DNA of 64,000 bases from Actinomycetota bacterium (GCA_016703525.1 JADJBW010000001.1:248001-312000), one strand, 5' to 3'. Numbered from the stretch's first letter, positions 1 through 8,750 are shown. Made by a program: numbers and translations. Notes: a model not told the origin generated them from the sequence alone.

Positions 1-130
1 ATCGGCGGTGCCGGCGGCCTACGTCGACGCCGCCGACGCGGTGTCGACGCTGACCGAACGACTCGTCCACAACGTCGGCGAGGAGCTCGCCATGCAGGCG
101 CTGTTCCTGTCGCTTCCACGGCTCGGATAA
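1..130 (+). CDS. 3' end of an unidentified protein (partial)
   Basis: An open frame enters from the left edge and stops at TAA (128-130). It gives about 42 residues, rich in Ala, Leu and Glu, ending in ALFLSLPRLG, and looks like the C-terminal helices of a larger protein. Codon use is typical of the window (G/C third positions). It contains no recognisable motif, so no function is proposed. The next gene starts 41 bp downstream behind its own putative -10. Confidence 0.4.
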   Translation, partial: SAVPAAYVDAADAVSTLTERLVHNVGEELAMQALFLSLPRLG

Positions 131-159
131 CCCTCCACCGCGTTCGCGCAGACCGACCC

Positions 160-165
160 TACGAT
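160..165 (+). promoter_or_regulatory. Putative -10 hexamer (TACGAT) of the deacetylase gene
   Basis: TACGAT lies 6 nt before the ATG at 172. No Shine-Dalgarno is present, so a leaderless transcript is inferred. No convincing -35 is visible. Confidence 0.4.
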
Positions 166-171
166 GAGGCG

Positions 172-1032
172 ATGGGTCTTGGTCGATCGCGGCGAGTTGC
201 ACGCGCCGTTGCGCTCATCGTGGCGTCCTCACTGTCGGCATGCAGCATTGCATCGGCGGACGGCGGGAGGATTCGGCCGAGTTCGACGACCACGTCGACG
301 ACATCGACGACCACGACCACGACGACAACAACCACAACAACCACGACGACGACGATCCCGGCTCCGCCTCCTCCGCCTCCGCCACCGCCGGGTCCGGCGT
401 GGGTGTCGGCCGGGTTGCCGGCGCCCGGATCGGCGTTCGAGAACCTCGCTGCCGATGGGTCGCTCGACCCCGCGGTCAAGCACGTGGCGCTCACCTTCGA
501 CGACGGGCCGACCCAGTACACGCGGCCGATCTTCGAGATCCTGAAGAACGCCGGCGTACCGGCAACGTTCTTCATGTTGTCCGACCAGGTTCAGGCCAAT
601 GCCGACTTGGTGCGCGAGATGACGGCCGCCGGCATGCAGATCGGCTCGCACTCCCGCAACCACCCGCACCTTCCCGGCGTCGATGTGTGGGGCCAGCGCG
701 ATCAGATCGGCGGCTCGACGCAGGTGATCAACTCGGTCGCCGGGCCGGGCACCGTCTCGTGCTTCCGCCCGCCCTACGGCGAGGCCGATGCCGTCACCCA
801 GCAGGTGGTCGCCGAGAACGGTCTGGCGATCGCGAAGTGGTCGGTCGACACGCGGGACTGGCAGAAGCCGCCGTTCGCAACGATCATCCAGCGGGTACAG
901 AGCTCGGTTCGTGACCGATCGGTCGTGCTGATGCACGACGGCGGTGGCGATCGAACCGCGACGATCGCTGCATTGCCATGGGTCATTCAATGGCTCAAGG
1001 ACCAGGGCTACCAGTTCGTCAGCCTCTGCTGA
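172..1032 (+). CDS. Polysaccharide deacetylase (NodB domain) lipoprotein
   Basis: Predicted carbohydrate esterase family 4 enzyme, which would remove acetyl groups from a cell-wall or capsular polysaccharide outside the membrane. A basic, hydrophobic signal ends in the lipobox LSAC near residue 24. A Thr-rich linker and a Pro run follow (about residues 37-74), then the NodB domain. All five NodB motifs are visible: TFDDGP, the metal-binding HSRNHPH, RPPYG, DTRDW and LMHDG. The 286-residue length fits one exported CE4 domain. The substrate (peptidoglycan, chitin-like or other glycan) cannot be told from sequence. It is transcribed alone, with tRNA-Thr downstream. Confidence 0.88.
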   Translation: MGLGRSRRVARAVALIVASSLSACSIASADGGRIRPSSTTTSTTSTTTTTTTTTTTTTTTTIPAPPPPPPPPPGPAWVSAGLPAPGSAFENLAADGSLDPAVKHVALTFDDGPTQYTRPIFEILKNAGVPATFFMLSDQVQANADLVREMTAAGMQIGSHSRNHPHLPGVDVWGQRDQIGGSTQVINSVAGPGTVSCFRPPYGEADAVTQQVVAENGLAIAKWSVDTRDWQKPPFATIIQRVQSSVRDRSVVLMHDGGGDRTATIAALPWVIQWLKDQGYQFVSLC

Positions 1033-1135
1033 TCGAGGTCGGTCGGTGCCCCGGTCCCGGTGTCGCCGGTGGCGGCGAATGGGTCGGCCCAAAGGCGTGT
1101 GAACCGGGTGCCTGGGCTGGTAGATTGTCGGCCCT

Positions 1136-1208
1136 GCCCGGGTAGCTCAGACGGCAGAGCAATTCACTCGTAATGAATAGGTCAGGAGTTCGATTCTCCT
1201 CCCGGGCT
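1136..1208 (+). tRNA. tRNA-Thr, anticodon CGT
   Basis: A complete 73-nt cloverleaf folds by eye. The acceptor stem GCCCGGG/CCCGGGC is perfect (1136-1142 with 1201-1207) and the D-stem is GCTC/GAGC. The anticodon stem ATTCA/TGAAT carries loop CTCGTAA, so the anticodon is CGT and it reads ACG (Thr). The T-stem AGGAG/CTCCT has loop TTCGATT. The discriminator base is T at 1208. CCA is not encoded. Confidence 0.95.
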
Positions 1209-1214
1209 CGTCGA

Positions 1215-1242
1215 GAACCCCCGCCACCGAGCGGGGGTTCTT
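1215..1242 (+). terminator. Rho-independent terminator after tRNA-Thr
   Basis: A perfect 10-bp inverted repeat, GAACCCCCGC / GCGGGGGTTC, flanks a 6-nt loop (CACCGA) and is followed by a short TT tract. It starts 7 nt after the tRNA. It may also stop transcription arriving from the convergent DUF2237 operon. Confidence 0.8.
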
Positions 1243-1295
1243 CCGCGTTCGGGTCGTCCGCCGATGCCGTCGTAGCAGCCGCCCGAGCTCGACCG

Positions 1296-1718
1296 CTACA
1301 GGTCCTCGAGGGCGCTCGGATCCGCGGGCACGTCCACGGCGTGCGCCCGGAGTAACTCGATCGGGACCACCGCGAGCGTGCGCGCATGAGTGCTGGCGAG
1401 CACCACCGGCGCCGCGACGCCGTCCTGGGCGGCGATCAGCCAGTTGCGCGCCGTGACGCACCAGCGGTCGCCCGGTCGCAACCCCGGAAAGCGGAACTGG
1501 GGGACGGGCGTCGACAGGTCGTTGCCGATCCGCCGTTGGTGCTCGAGGAACTCGACGGACATGACGGCACAGATCGTGTGCAGCCCGCTGTCCTCGACGC
1601 CCCATGAACAGCACCCGTCGCGGTAGAAGCCCGTGACCGGGTCGGTGCCGCACGGCTCGAGGGGTTGGCCCAGCACGTTGCGGTTCTCGGTGTTCGGTGA
1701 TGTCGGCTGCGCGGTCAT
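1296..1718 (-). CDS. DUF2237 family protein
   Basis: This 140-residue protein matches the conserved DUF2237 pattern from memory: NVLGQPLEPC, TGFYRDGCC, ED.GLHT.C.VM, FPGLRPGDRWC and VVLASTHA, ending with a basic/acidic HAVDV segment. The family is common in bacteria, small and soluble, with conserved Cys and His, but no reaction is established for it. The ATG at 1718 overlaps the stop of the upstream beta-propeller gene (ATGA), so the two are a translationally coupled operon. It is convergent with tRNA-Thr. Confidence 0.8.
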   Translation of the reverse strand: MTAQPTSPNTENRNVLGQPLEPCGTDPVTGFYRDGCCSWGVEDSGLHTICAVMSVEFLEHQRRIGNDLSTPVPQFRFPGLRPGDRWCVTARNWLIAAQDGVAAPVVLASTHARTLAVVPIELLRAHAVDVPADPSALEDL

Positions 1719-2824
1719 CGTCCCGATTCTTGTGCTGATCGGGTCGCTTCGCCGGACCGGTCGTCGAGTGGCCGCCAGCGCACGGTGTAGGTCTGCACGG
1801 TCGCGTCGGTGAGCTCGAAGGGCGACGGGCCTCCACCGACGGTGGTGATGACATCGAACTCGTCGCTCGTCACGGCCCTCGACCAGGAGCGATCCGCCCG
1901 AATCGTCACGAACAGCTGGCTCTGGTGTCGCTCCTCGCCGAAGAGGGGCTGCGGCGGGCTCCAGCGGAGCCCATCGCGGGAGCCGATGATCAGGTGGTTC
2001 CAGCGATGATCGCCGTCGTGTCTCCACTCGGTGATGACCGAGCACACCGCCAGGTAGAGGCGGGTCGGCTCGTGGAACGTGGCATCGAGCCAGCAGACGC
2101 GCGGCTCGCCGGGGAGGAGATCGCTGCACGGCCCACCGAGTCCGGCGCTCGCGAACTGCCCGTCATGGAACTTCCGCCAGCGCACGGCGTCGCCGCGCCG
2201 AGCCGCGATCAGGACCTCCTCGACCGGTGCCCGGGCGACGCACAGGTTGTTGCCGACGGCCCCGAACTCGCGCTGGTCGGTGAAATACACGTAGAAGTAG
2301 TCGTCGCGCTGCACGAAGGCACCCGACCCGAGTTCGATCGAGCCGAGCGAGCTGTCGGGGCAGACCTCGGGCGTGATGATGCGACCCAGGTCCCGGAACG
2401 TGTCGCCTCCGTCGTCGGAGTAGGCGGTGCCGAGGATCGCGTGCGCCCGGTGCGGATCCTGCGCGAGTGGCTGCTCGCCGCGGTAGACCATGAGCAGGCC
2501 GCCACCGACCCGATCGTCGAAGATCGGCCCGCCGGTCGCCCGTCGGGTCGGTTCCCGAAGGCCGCTGATCCGGCTCGGGGTTTCCGGCTTCCAGCTCGTT
2601 CGGCGGCGTCCCACGCGGTGCCGGGCGACGCGGTCGCCGTTCGGTCCGAACATCGTGACCCGGCCGTGTCGGCGCACGAAGCCGGCCGTACCGGAAATCC
2701 ACGACGGCGGGGCTTGCGCGGCGAGCACCGGGCCCGCCGAGATCGGCAGCGGGTCGGTCGCCTCGAACACGACCGGCAATGCCAGCGTGTCCGGCTGATT
2801 CGTGGAGCTCGTCCGACCCGTCAT
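1715..2824 (-). CDS. Glycosidase/sialidase-like beta-propeller protein
   Basis: A 369-residue protein with no signal peptide. It contains an Asp-box-like element (SDDGGDTF) and repeated blade-like segments (LLMVYRGEQ, DYFYVYFTDQ, RLYLAVCSV, NHLIIGSRDGLRWS). This is the style of GH43/GH33-like five- or six-bladed propellers that bind or cleave glycans. The family assignment is by fold feel only and the catalytic residues were not mapped. The start at 2824 (ATG) is preferred because the open frame upstream is low-complexity and Arg-rich. It is coupled by ATGA overlap to the DUF2237 gene. Confidence 0.6.
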   Translation of the reverse strand: MTGRTSSTNQPDTLALPVVFEATDPLPISAGPVLAAQAPPSWISGTAGFVRRHGRVTMFGPNGDRVARHRVGRRRTSWKPETPSRISGLREPTRRATGGPIFDDRVGGGLLMVYRGEQPLAQDPHRAHAILGTAYSDDGGDTFRDLGRIITPEVCPDSSLGSIELGSGAFVQRDDYFYVYFTDQREFGAVGNNLCVARAPVEEVLIAARRGDAVRWRKFHDGQFASAGLGGPCSDLLPGEPRVCWLDATFHEPTRLYLAVCSVITEWRHDGDHRWNHLIIGSRDGLRWSPPQPLFGEERHQSQLFVTIRADRSWSRAVTSDEFDVITTVGGGPSPFELTDATVQTYTVRWRPLDDRSGEATRSAQESGR

Positions 2825-2996
2825 GTCCGCTCCGAGGGCCCGCGGGATCGCCCTGCGTCTCGTGCCGTGACCGGCAATCGACCCTCTCAGACTGTCACGT
2901 CGGAGGTGGACGGGGCTGCCCGGTTGTTGTCGCATTCTGCCCTTGAATCGAAGGGAGCCACCTGGGGTGGTGGCACGGTGACATGAGGAGGTGAAC

Positions 2997-3170
2997 GTGG
3001 GCGACACAACGGCGTGCCCTCACTGTTCCGGACTCTGCGCAGGTAGCTCGGATCGGTGCCACGTGTGCCATCGCCAGCTGCGGCGCGGACCCTACGGGCT
3101 GGGGGCCACCCGCTCAGGCTCGACGTCGGGATCCGAGCGCGGATTCAACGCCGGCCGGACCAGCGGTTGA
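2997..3170 (+). CDS. Small zinc-ribbon protein (57 aa)
   Basis: A short frame begins at GTG 2997 behind a near-perfect Shine-Dalgarno (AGGAGGTGA, 2986-2994). The product has CPHC, an intervening Cys (residue ~14) and CHVC, followed by RRGPYGLGA and a Gly/Ser-rich tail, so it looks like a metal-binding knuckle. Its 3' end overlaps the 3' end of the opposite-strand NuoF-like gene by 26 bp. The strong ribosome site and paired CxxC motifs argue that it is real. The function is unknown. Confidence 0.5.
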   Translation: MGDTTACPHCSGLCAGSSDRCHVCHRQLRRGPYGLGATRSGSTSGSERGFNAGRTSG

Positions 3171-4546
3171 GCTGAATCGGCTGATCGTCGAGCACCCAAT
3201 CGGGACGCCGATGCATCGGCTCGACGGCGATCACCGCCCGACCGTCGCGGAGATCGGCGATGAGTGGGAGGGTCCACGGCTCGCGTGGCTCCGCGCCCGC
3301 GAGCGCGGCGCTCACGTCGCCTGGGTAGGCGCGAAGGATCGACGACACGACGTCGCGGTGGCGGGCCGCAATGTCGCACCGTCGCGTCTCGGTCAACGAC
3401 ACGAGGCGGGCGATCCGCGTCGATGTCGGCGGCGGTGCCCGCTCCGGCGCCGAGCTTGTCGAGGTAGGCGGCGACCTCGCCGCCTCCGAACTTGCACGCC
3501 GGGCACAGCCCGCACGACTCGACGTAGAGGTAGCGGGCGACCGCCGTCGCCACGGCGGCCATGTCGCAGTGCTCGCCGCAGACGATGAACGCGGCCTTGG
3601 CCACAGCTGCGCCGACGCCGCCGAGCCCCTCCCACGCGAGCGGCGCGCCGAGGCGCGAACGCGTCAGCACGGGCGAGCTCAGCCCGTTGAGCACGGCCTT
3701 GGGCGGCGTCCGGGGCAGGAACCCGCCGCCGATCGTGTCGATCACGTCCATCAGCCGGCGCCCGAGTTCGGCCTCGCCCACGGCGTGTGCGGCGACATCA
3801 CCGGTCACGGTGCACAGGATGTGGCCCGGCGAGAGCACGGTGCCCATCGAGCGGAACCACTGCGTGCCACGCATCAGGATCGGGCCGAGCGACGCCAGGG
3901 TCTCGAGGCCCTCGACGATCGTCGGGTTTGCCGGGTCGGGGAGGGTGGGTGGACCGACGTCGCGGCGCCCGGGCCGGCTGAACAACCCGTCGAGTTCTGG
4001 CGCGAGGCGTACCGGCAGCGGCTCGCGGCCTTCGAGCGCCTCGAGCAGCGCGCGCTCGTCGCTCAGCACGTAGTGGTCGGAGGTTCGGTGGATCGTGATC
4101 TTCACGTCGTCGAGCCAGCCGGCCGACTCGGCGTCGGCCATGGCCTCGTGCACGATGGCGTGCTCCACGGCGAAGGTCGACCGGAGCGCCAGATGCGCCG
4201 AGGAGGCGCCGAGCGCACGCGCGGCGATCGCCAGTCCCTCCATCACACCGAGTGCGTTGGTGCGGAGCAGCGCTCGATCGGCGAAGCTCCCCGGCTCGAT
4301 GTCGGTCGCGTCCACCACCAGGTGGCGGGGCCCGGTCTGGTCGTCGTTCGCGGCGAAGCTCGCCCACCGCGAGGCCACCCGCGTCCCGCCGCTGTCGCGG
4401 CGCCGCAGACCCGACGCGTCGATCCGTTCGATCAGTGCCCGGGGAGTGAGCGTGCGTGCGAGCCGGACGGCGTCGCCACCGATCCACGCTTGGTGGTCGG
4501 CGATGCTCGCCGCAGCGGTCGGTGGAAGGAGATAGGGGTCGGACAC
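3145..4546 (-). CDS. NuoF-like NADH-binding iron-sulfur protein, frame interrupted
   Basis: Resembles the 51-kDa (FMN/NADH/4Fe-4S) subunit family of complex I and related dehydrogenases. An FMN-loop element like ERALLEALEG and the cluster motif ESCGLCPAC are present. The start is GTG 4546. Past the cluster motif the frame is lost near 3415-3430. A 1-nt insertion (an extra G in GACGCGGATCGCC, minus strand) would restore the second frame. That second frame continues with TETRRCDIAARHRD, supplying the fourth cluster cysteine, and stops at 3145. As read, the protein would lack this ligand. No other nuo gene is nearby, so it is probably a stand-alone oxidoreductase subunit. A sequencing indel or true decay are both possible. 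Confidence 0.7.
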
Positions 4547-4555
4547 AGTCCTGCC

Positions 4556-4561
4556 ACGCTA
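4556..4561 (-). promoter_or_regulatory. Putative -10 (TAGCGT) of the NuoF-like gene
   Basis: On the minus strand TAGCGT ends 9 nt before GTG 4546, with no Shine-Dalgarno between. A leaderless start is inferred. Confidence 0.35.
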
Positions 4562-4574
4562 TTCCTCGCTGCGG

Positions 4575-5000
4575 TCACCACGACAGGCCGCGCTGTGCGA
4601 TCGCGGCGGTGATCGCGGCGGCCAACGCGTCGGGCGAGCCGGCGCACCGCTCGATCTCGTCGGGTGCGAGGAGCGTGACGATGGCGACGTCGGTCTCGGC
4701 GACGACGATCGGCGTTCGGCCCTCCGCCTCGGCGCGGATCGACTCGGGCTGATCGTCGCGGTGGTAGGTGTCGAAGGGGACCGGGAACTCGTCGCGGCAG
4801 GTGCGCCACTCCGCTCGTTCGCGCACGAGTCCGTGGGTGACATCGCACAGCGAACAGTGGGCACGGCCCAGGCGGGCGCCGAGCCAGTAGGTGAGCTCGC
4901 CTCGCAGGGTGCCATCCGCGGCGTAGACCCCGACGATTCGGCGGATGCGTGTGCTCGATGCGGGATCGGAGTACGAGCCGTTCGGGGTGGCGCCCGTCAT
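4575..5000 (-). CDS. Conserved hypothetical protein (141 aa)
   Basis: A soluble protein with a patterned N-terminal half (RRIVGVYAADGTLRGELTYW) and a Cys-containing segment (AHCSLCDVTHG). I recall similar unnamed proteins in actinobacteria with this HCSLCD element, which could bind metal or thiol, but no function is known to me. The ATG at 5000 is chosen because the frame upstream of it overlaps the divergent sigma-factor promoter region. The gene is divergent from the ECF sigma gene, 94 bp apart. Confidence 0.65.
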   Translation of the reverse strand: MTGATPNGSYSDPASSTRIRRIVGVYAADGTLRGELTYWLGARLGRAHCSLCDVTHGLVRERAEWRTCRDEFPVPFDTYHRDDQPESIRAEAEGRTPIVVAETDVAIVTLLAPDEIERCAGSPDALAAAITAAIAQRGLSW

Positions 5001-5081
5001 GGCATCAGTGTGCCCGACCCGCGGGTGGGTGTGCAGGCGACGGGACGGGTCCACGATGAACTCGGCCGCACAGGCGTGTCC

Positions 5082-5087
5082 TACGCT
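5082..5087 (+). promoter_or_regulatory. Putative -10 (TACGCT) of the sigma-factor gene
   Basis: TACGCT sits 7 nt before ATG 5095 without a Shine-Dalgarno. No SigR-type GGAAT/GTT pair was convincing upstream, so autoregulation could not be shown. Confidence 0.35.
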
Positions 5088-5094
5088 GGCACGA

Positions 5095-5697
5095 ATGGCC
5101 GATCCCTCGACCTTCGCCGACGACGCGATGCCCTTCATGGACGCGCTGTACACGGCGGCGCTGCGCATGACCCGGAACTCGGCCGACGCCGAGGATCTGG
5201 TGCAGGAGACGTACTTGCGCGCGTTCCGCGGCTACGGCCGGTTCGAGGAGGGTACGAACCTCCGTGCCTGGCTGTACCGGATCCTGACCAATACGTTCAT
5301 CAACTCGTATCGGTCCAAGCAGCGCCGACCCGACGAGTCGGATCTGGCCGATGTTGAGGACCTGTACCTCTACCGTCGACTCGGCGGGCTCGAGTCGTCC
5401 CAGCGCGGCCGGTCGGCCGAGGACGAGCTGATGGACCTGGTGACCGACGGCGAGGTGAAGGCTGCCGTCGAGGCGCTTCCCGAGCGGTTCCGCATGCCGG
5501 TGCTGCTGGCCGACATCGAAGGATTCGCGTACAAGGAGATCGCCGAGATTCTCGATGTCCCGATCGGCACGGTGATGAGTCGGCTGCATCGGGGAAGAAA
5601 GGCGCTGCAGAAGGCGTTGTGGGATTTCGCCGCCGAGCGGCGATTGCTACCCACCCCGTCGGCCGCCGGTGCGGCCACGGACGATCCCGGGCGATGA
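5095..5697 (+). CDS. ECF RNA polymerase sigma factor, SigR/SigH type
   Basis: A 200-residue ECF sigma factor. Region 2 (DAEDLVQETYLRAFRGYGRF and TNLRAWLYRILTN) binds core polymerase and the -10. Region 4 (GFAYKEIAEILDVPIGTVMSRLHRGRK) is a clear helix-turn-helix for the -35. The linker and region 2 match the SigR/SigH group that responds to thiol-oxidative stress. The start at ATG 5095 removes an unrelated 50-residue extension. The stop overlaps the anti-sigma start (ATGA), the usual arrangement of this pair. Target promoters were not identified. Confidence 0.85.
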   Translation: MADPSTFADDAMPFMDALYTAALRMTRNSADAEDLVQETYLRAFRGYGRFEEGTNLRAWLYRILTNTFINSYRSKQRRPDESDLADVEDLYLYRRLGGLESSQRGRSAEDELMDLVTDGEVKAAVEALPERFRMPVLLADIEGFAYKEIAEILDVPIGTVMSRLHRGRKALQKALWDFAAERRLLPTPSAAGAATDDPGR

Positions 5698-5930
5698 GCA
5701 TGCCGGACAAGTGCGATGACGCGATTGCCCAGCTCTACGAGTTCCTCGATGGAGAACTCGACGACGCGGCGCGAGCCCGGATCGAGGCGCATCTCCGAGA
5801 GTGCTCGCCGTGTCTCGAGGCGTTCGACTTCGAGGCCGACCTTCGACGCATCGTGTCGAGCCGCTGCCGCGACCGTGTGCCCGAGGAGCTGCGCGAGCGA
5901 ATTCGCGGATTGCTCCAACCGTCCGACTGA
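5694..5930 (+). CDS. Zinc-containing anti-sigma factor, RsrA-like
   Basis: A 78-residue protein with the ZAS signature HLRECSPC (H-x3-C-x2-C), an upstream Cys (residue ~7) and the helical YEFLDGELDD segment. In the known family it binds the SigR/SigH partner in the cytoplasm and releases it when the zinc-thiolate centre is oxidised. In actinobacteria this is usually coupled to mycothiol status. It overlaps the sigma gene by 4 nt, which fits one-to-one production. An ATG at 5700 is an alternative start. Confidence 0.85.
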   Translation: MSMPDKCDDAIAQLYEFLDGELDDAARARIEAHLRECSPCLEAFDFEADLRRIVSSRCRDRVPEELRERIRGLLQPSD

Positions 5931-5968
5931 GCGGCCAGGTCGCCCGTACCGCCTCGCGGTGCCGGCGG

Positions 5969-6544
5969 TCAGAGCAGGGCTCGGGCGACGAAGTGGTTCG
6001 CAAAGTCGCGGAGCGCCGCTTCGGACTGTGCGAGTCCGGGTTCCTCCACGAGGCTCATGACGGTTCGGAACAGGAAGTCGACCACCTGGTTGTCCTCGGG
6101 AGCACCGGCTCGTCGTGCCGCGTCACTGCCGGGCAGATCCAGGATGGCCCGCCAGAGCGTCACGCCGTGCGAACGGAGCGTGCCGGCGGCGGACCGGTAG
6201 GCGACGCGCCGGGAGTCGGGGTCGGCGAGCAGCGCCGAGATCACGCGGTTGCGCCGCCCCTCCGTCACGGCTTCGACCAGCGTGTCGACCAGCGCCTCCG
6301 AAGCGGTGGTGGCGATGGCCACCACCTGGCCGAGGTGGCGCGAGTACGACTCGACTTCGTGCGCCAGGACCGCGACGACGAGTTCGTCGCGCCCGCCGGG
6401 AAAGTGCCGGTGCAAGGTGGTGCGATGCACCTGCGCCTCTCCGGCGATCTCGTCGAGAGAGACGCGGCCGATGCCGTGTTCGGCGAACATCGACCCGGCG
6501 GCGGCGACGATCCTGGTGTGCGACGCCTCAGACGACCGTGGCAT
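5969..6544 (-). CDS. TetR family transcriptional regulator
   Basis: The N-terminal helix-turn-helix (VSLDEIAGEAQVHRTTLHRHF) is typical of TetR repressors. The C-terminal half is variable and helical, as expected for the ligand-binding and dimer part (191 aa in all). The start ATG at 6544 overlaps the end of the upstream MMPL transporter gene by 17 nt, so the two share one mRNA. It most likely represses this transporter operon. The ligand is unknown. Confidence 0.82.
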   Translation of the reverse strand: MPRSSEASHTRIVAAAGSMFAEHGIGRVSLDEIAGEAQVHRTTLHRHFPGGRDELVVAVLAHEVESYSRHLGQVVAIATTASEALVDTLVEAVTEGRRNRVISALLADPDSRRVAYRSAAGTLRSHGVTLWRAILDLPGSDAARRAGAPEDNQVVDFLFRTVMSLVEEPGLAQSEAALRDFANHFVARALL

Positions 6545-8750
6545 CAGCCAAATCTCGCGCCGGGTTGGCCGACGCGTCCAGCGCCCCGACATCGCTCGGT
6601 GGCGGCGGCCCATCCGACCCGTCGATGTCGAGGTGCGGGAGCGCGCGGTCGAGCCAACGTGGGATCCACCAGTTGCGCCGGCCGAGCAGGGTCATCGTCG
6701 CGGGGACGAGCACCTGGCGGATCACGGTGGCGTCGAGCAGCACGGCGACGGCCAGGCCGAACCCCACCATCTTGATCTCGATCACGTCCGCTGTCGTGAA
6801 GCCTGCGAACACGCCGAACATGATCGTTGCCGCTGCGGTCACGACCCGGGCGCTCCCGGCGAGCCCATCGATGACGGCGCGTGTGTTGTCGTGCGTGCGG
6901 TCCCAGGCTTCGCGCACTCGCGAGAGAATGAACACCTCGTAGTCCATCGACAGCCCGAACAACACGGCGAACAGCATCACGGGCAACGGTGACGCGACGG
7001 GGAGCGGAGCCTCGATGCCGACGAGTTGGCGCAGCCATCCCCACTGGAACACGGCAACGACGACACCGTACGACGCGGCAATCCCGGCGGCGTTGAGCAG
7101 TGCCGCCTTGACGGCGACGAGCGGGGCGCGGAACACGGCCGTGAGCACGACCAGGCTCAACACGAGGACCGTGGCGATGAACCAGCCCAGCCGACCCCGC
7201 AGCGCCTCGTCGAGATCCACGTAGAAGGCGGTCGCTCCCGTGACCTCGAGCGGCGTGCCGACGCCGCGCGTCGACTCGCTCCTGATGCGCCGCACGAGGT
7301 CGGCGGTGCCGATCGCCTCGGGACCGTCGACGGGCTGCACCTGCACGAGATGCAGGTCGCCCGAGCGATTGGTGAGCGCAGGGGACACGGCGATCACGCC
7401 GTCGAGTCGCGCCAACCATCGCTGGGCGTCGGCTACCCGCGTCGGGTCGGCGCTGGGGATGGCGACGATCAGCGGTGCGTTCGCCCCGACCCCGAACGCA
7501 TCGGTCATCAGATCGAACGCCGTGCGCGCCGTGTCGCCGACCGGGCGGTGGTGTGCGTCGGGGAACGCGGTGTGCAGGGATGCCGTCGGCACGGCGAGCA
7601 GCGCGAGCGTCACGATGCCCGCACCGGTGGCGACGACCGGATGGCGGCACACCGCTGCCGCCCAACGCGTGCTCGGCGCTCGCGGGGAACCCGACGCCGA
7701 ACGCGCCACGCTGCGGCGGCGGCGACCGGGGAAGGGCGCGGCGTCGAGGACCGGGCCGGCGAGCACCAGGAGCGCCGGGAGGAGCGTGACCGACGCGGCG
7801 ACGGCAATGAGCACCGTGAGCGACACCGTCCCGGCCAGCACGGCCATCGCCGGGATGGCGATGATGACCAGGCCGAGACGCGACACCCCGACCGTTGCGC
7901 CGGCGAACGCGGTGGCTCGTCCGGCCGTGCGGCGCGTGACCCGAAGCGCCGTGTGCGGGTCGAGTCCGGCCGCCAGTCCGGCCTGGAAGCGCGAGACGAT
8001 CAACATCGAGTAGTCGATGCCGACCGCGAGGCCCACCATCGAGCACAGCGACTGCGTCGCGACGTTGACGTCGGTGATCGATCCGACCAGGCGCGTGATC
8101 GCGAATCCGAAGCCGACGGTGGTGCCGGCCACCACGAGCGGGAGCAGTGCGGCGCCGAGCGTGCGCAACGCCGCCCAGAGCACGACGAGGGCGACGACGA
8201 GGCCGATGATCTCGCCCGTGTGGGTGGCGGTTGGGTCGGGCCGCTCGATCGGCTGGCCCCCGAACCCGACCTGCAGCCCGGCGCGTTCGGCGATCCGGCC
8301 GGTCCGAACGAGGTCGTCGAGCGACGTCCTCGGAATCTCGAAGGCCCCCTGGCGGTACACGACGGGCGCCCAGGCGGTCGTGCCGTCGCTCGAGGTGAAG
8401 AGCGCTGCTGCGGGTCCGGTGGGATCGAGCACCGATCGAACCCCGGGCAGCGCCGCGATCGCGCGCACCGTCTCGTGCACCGCCTGCCTGGCCGTCGGAT
8501 CGCTGAGGGCGCCGTTCGGGTTGGAGAACACGGCGGTCACCCGTCCTCCGGCCTGGTCGGGGAACTCGCGTTCAAGGGTGTCGAGGAGCTGCTGCGAAGG
8601 GGCCGACGGCACCCGGATGGCCTCGCTCGGCGATCGTCCCCACGCGATCGACCCGATGCCGACCAGGGCGGCGGTCATCAGCCAGCCGGCGACGACGCCG
8701 AGCGAGCGGGCCCGCCGCCGCGTTGAGCCTGCATCATGAGCTACATCCAT
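6528..8750 (-). CDS. MMPL/RND family membrane transporter
   Basis: A 740-residue protein with the layout of MmpL transporters: an N-terminal helix, an outer domain, six helices, a second outer domain, and six more helices. MMPL-type signs include the SMVGLAVGIDYSMLIVSRF segment and the duplicate LFGLSMDYEVFILSRVREAW. Family members use the proton gradient to export lipids, siderophores or drugs; the cargo here is unknown. ATG 8750 is preferred over a start 53 residues upstream because a -10-like element lies directly before it. The following TetR gene overlaps its 3' end. Confidence 0.85.
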   Translation of the reverse strand: MDVAHDAGSTRRRARSLGVVAGWLMTAALVGIGSIAWGRSPSEAIRVPSAPSQQLLDTLEREFPDQAGGRVTAVFSNPNGALSDPTARQAVHETVRAIAALPGVRSVLDPTGPAAALFTSSDGTTAWAPVVYRQGAFEIPRTSLDDLVRTGRIAERAGLQVGFGGQPIERPDPTATHTGEIIGLVVALVVLWAALRTLGAALLPLVVAGTTVGFGFAITRLVGSITDVNVATQSLCSMVGLAVGIDYSMLIVSRFQAGLAAGLDPHTALRVTRRTAGRATAFAGATVGVSRLGLVIIAIPAMAVLAGTVSLTVLIAVAASVTLLPALLVLAGPVLDAAPFPGRRRRSVARSASGSPRAPSTRWAAAVCRHPVVATGAGIVTLALLAVPTASLHTAFPDAHHRPVGDTARTAFDLMTDAFGVGANAPLIVAIPSADPTRVADAQRWLARLDGVIAVSPALTNRSGDLHLVQVQPVDGPEAIGTADLVRRIRSESTRGVGTPLEVTGATAFYVDLDEALRGRLGWFIATVLVLSLVVLTAVFRAPLVAVKAALLNAAGIAASYGVVVAVFQWGWLRQLVGIEAPLPVASPLPVMLFAVLFGLSMDYEVFILSRVREAWDRTHDNTRAVIDGLAGSARVVTAAATIMFGVFAGFTTADVIEIKMVGFGLAVAVLLDATVIRQVLVPATMTLLGRRNWWIPRWLDRALPHLDIDGSDGPPPPSDVGALDASANPARDLADATVV

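Noticed and set aside
159..575. Poly-Val/poly-Gly frame antisense to the deacetylase
   Set aside because: It is the complement of the Thr-rich linker codons (ACG/ACC/ACA), not a protein.
4945..5094. N-terminal 50-residue extension of the ECF sigma factor
   Set aside because: Not part of the sigma fold, overlaps the divergent gene's start and promoter; ATG 5095 has its own -10.
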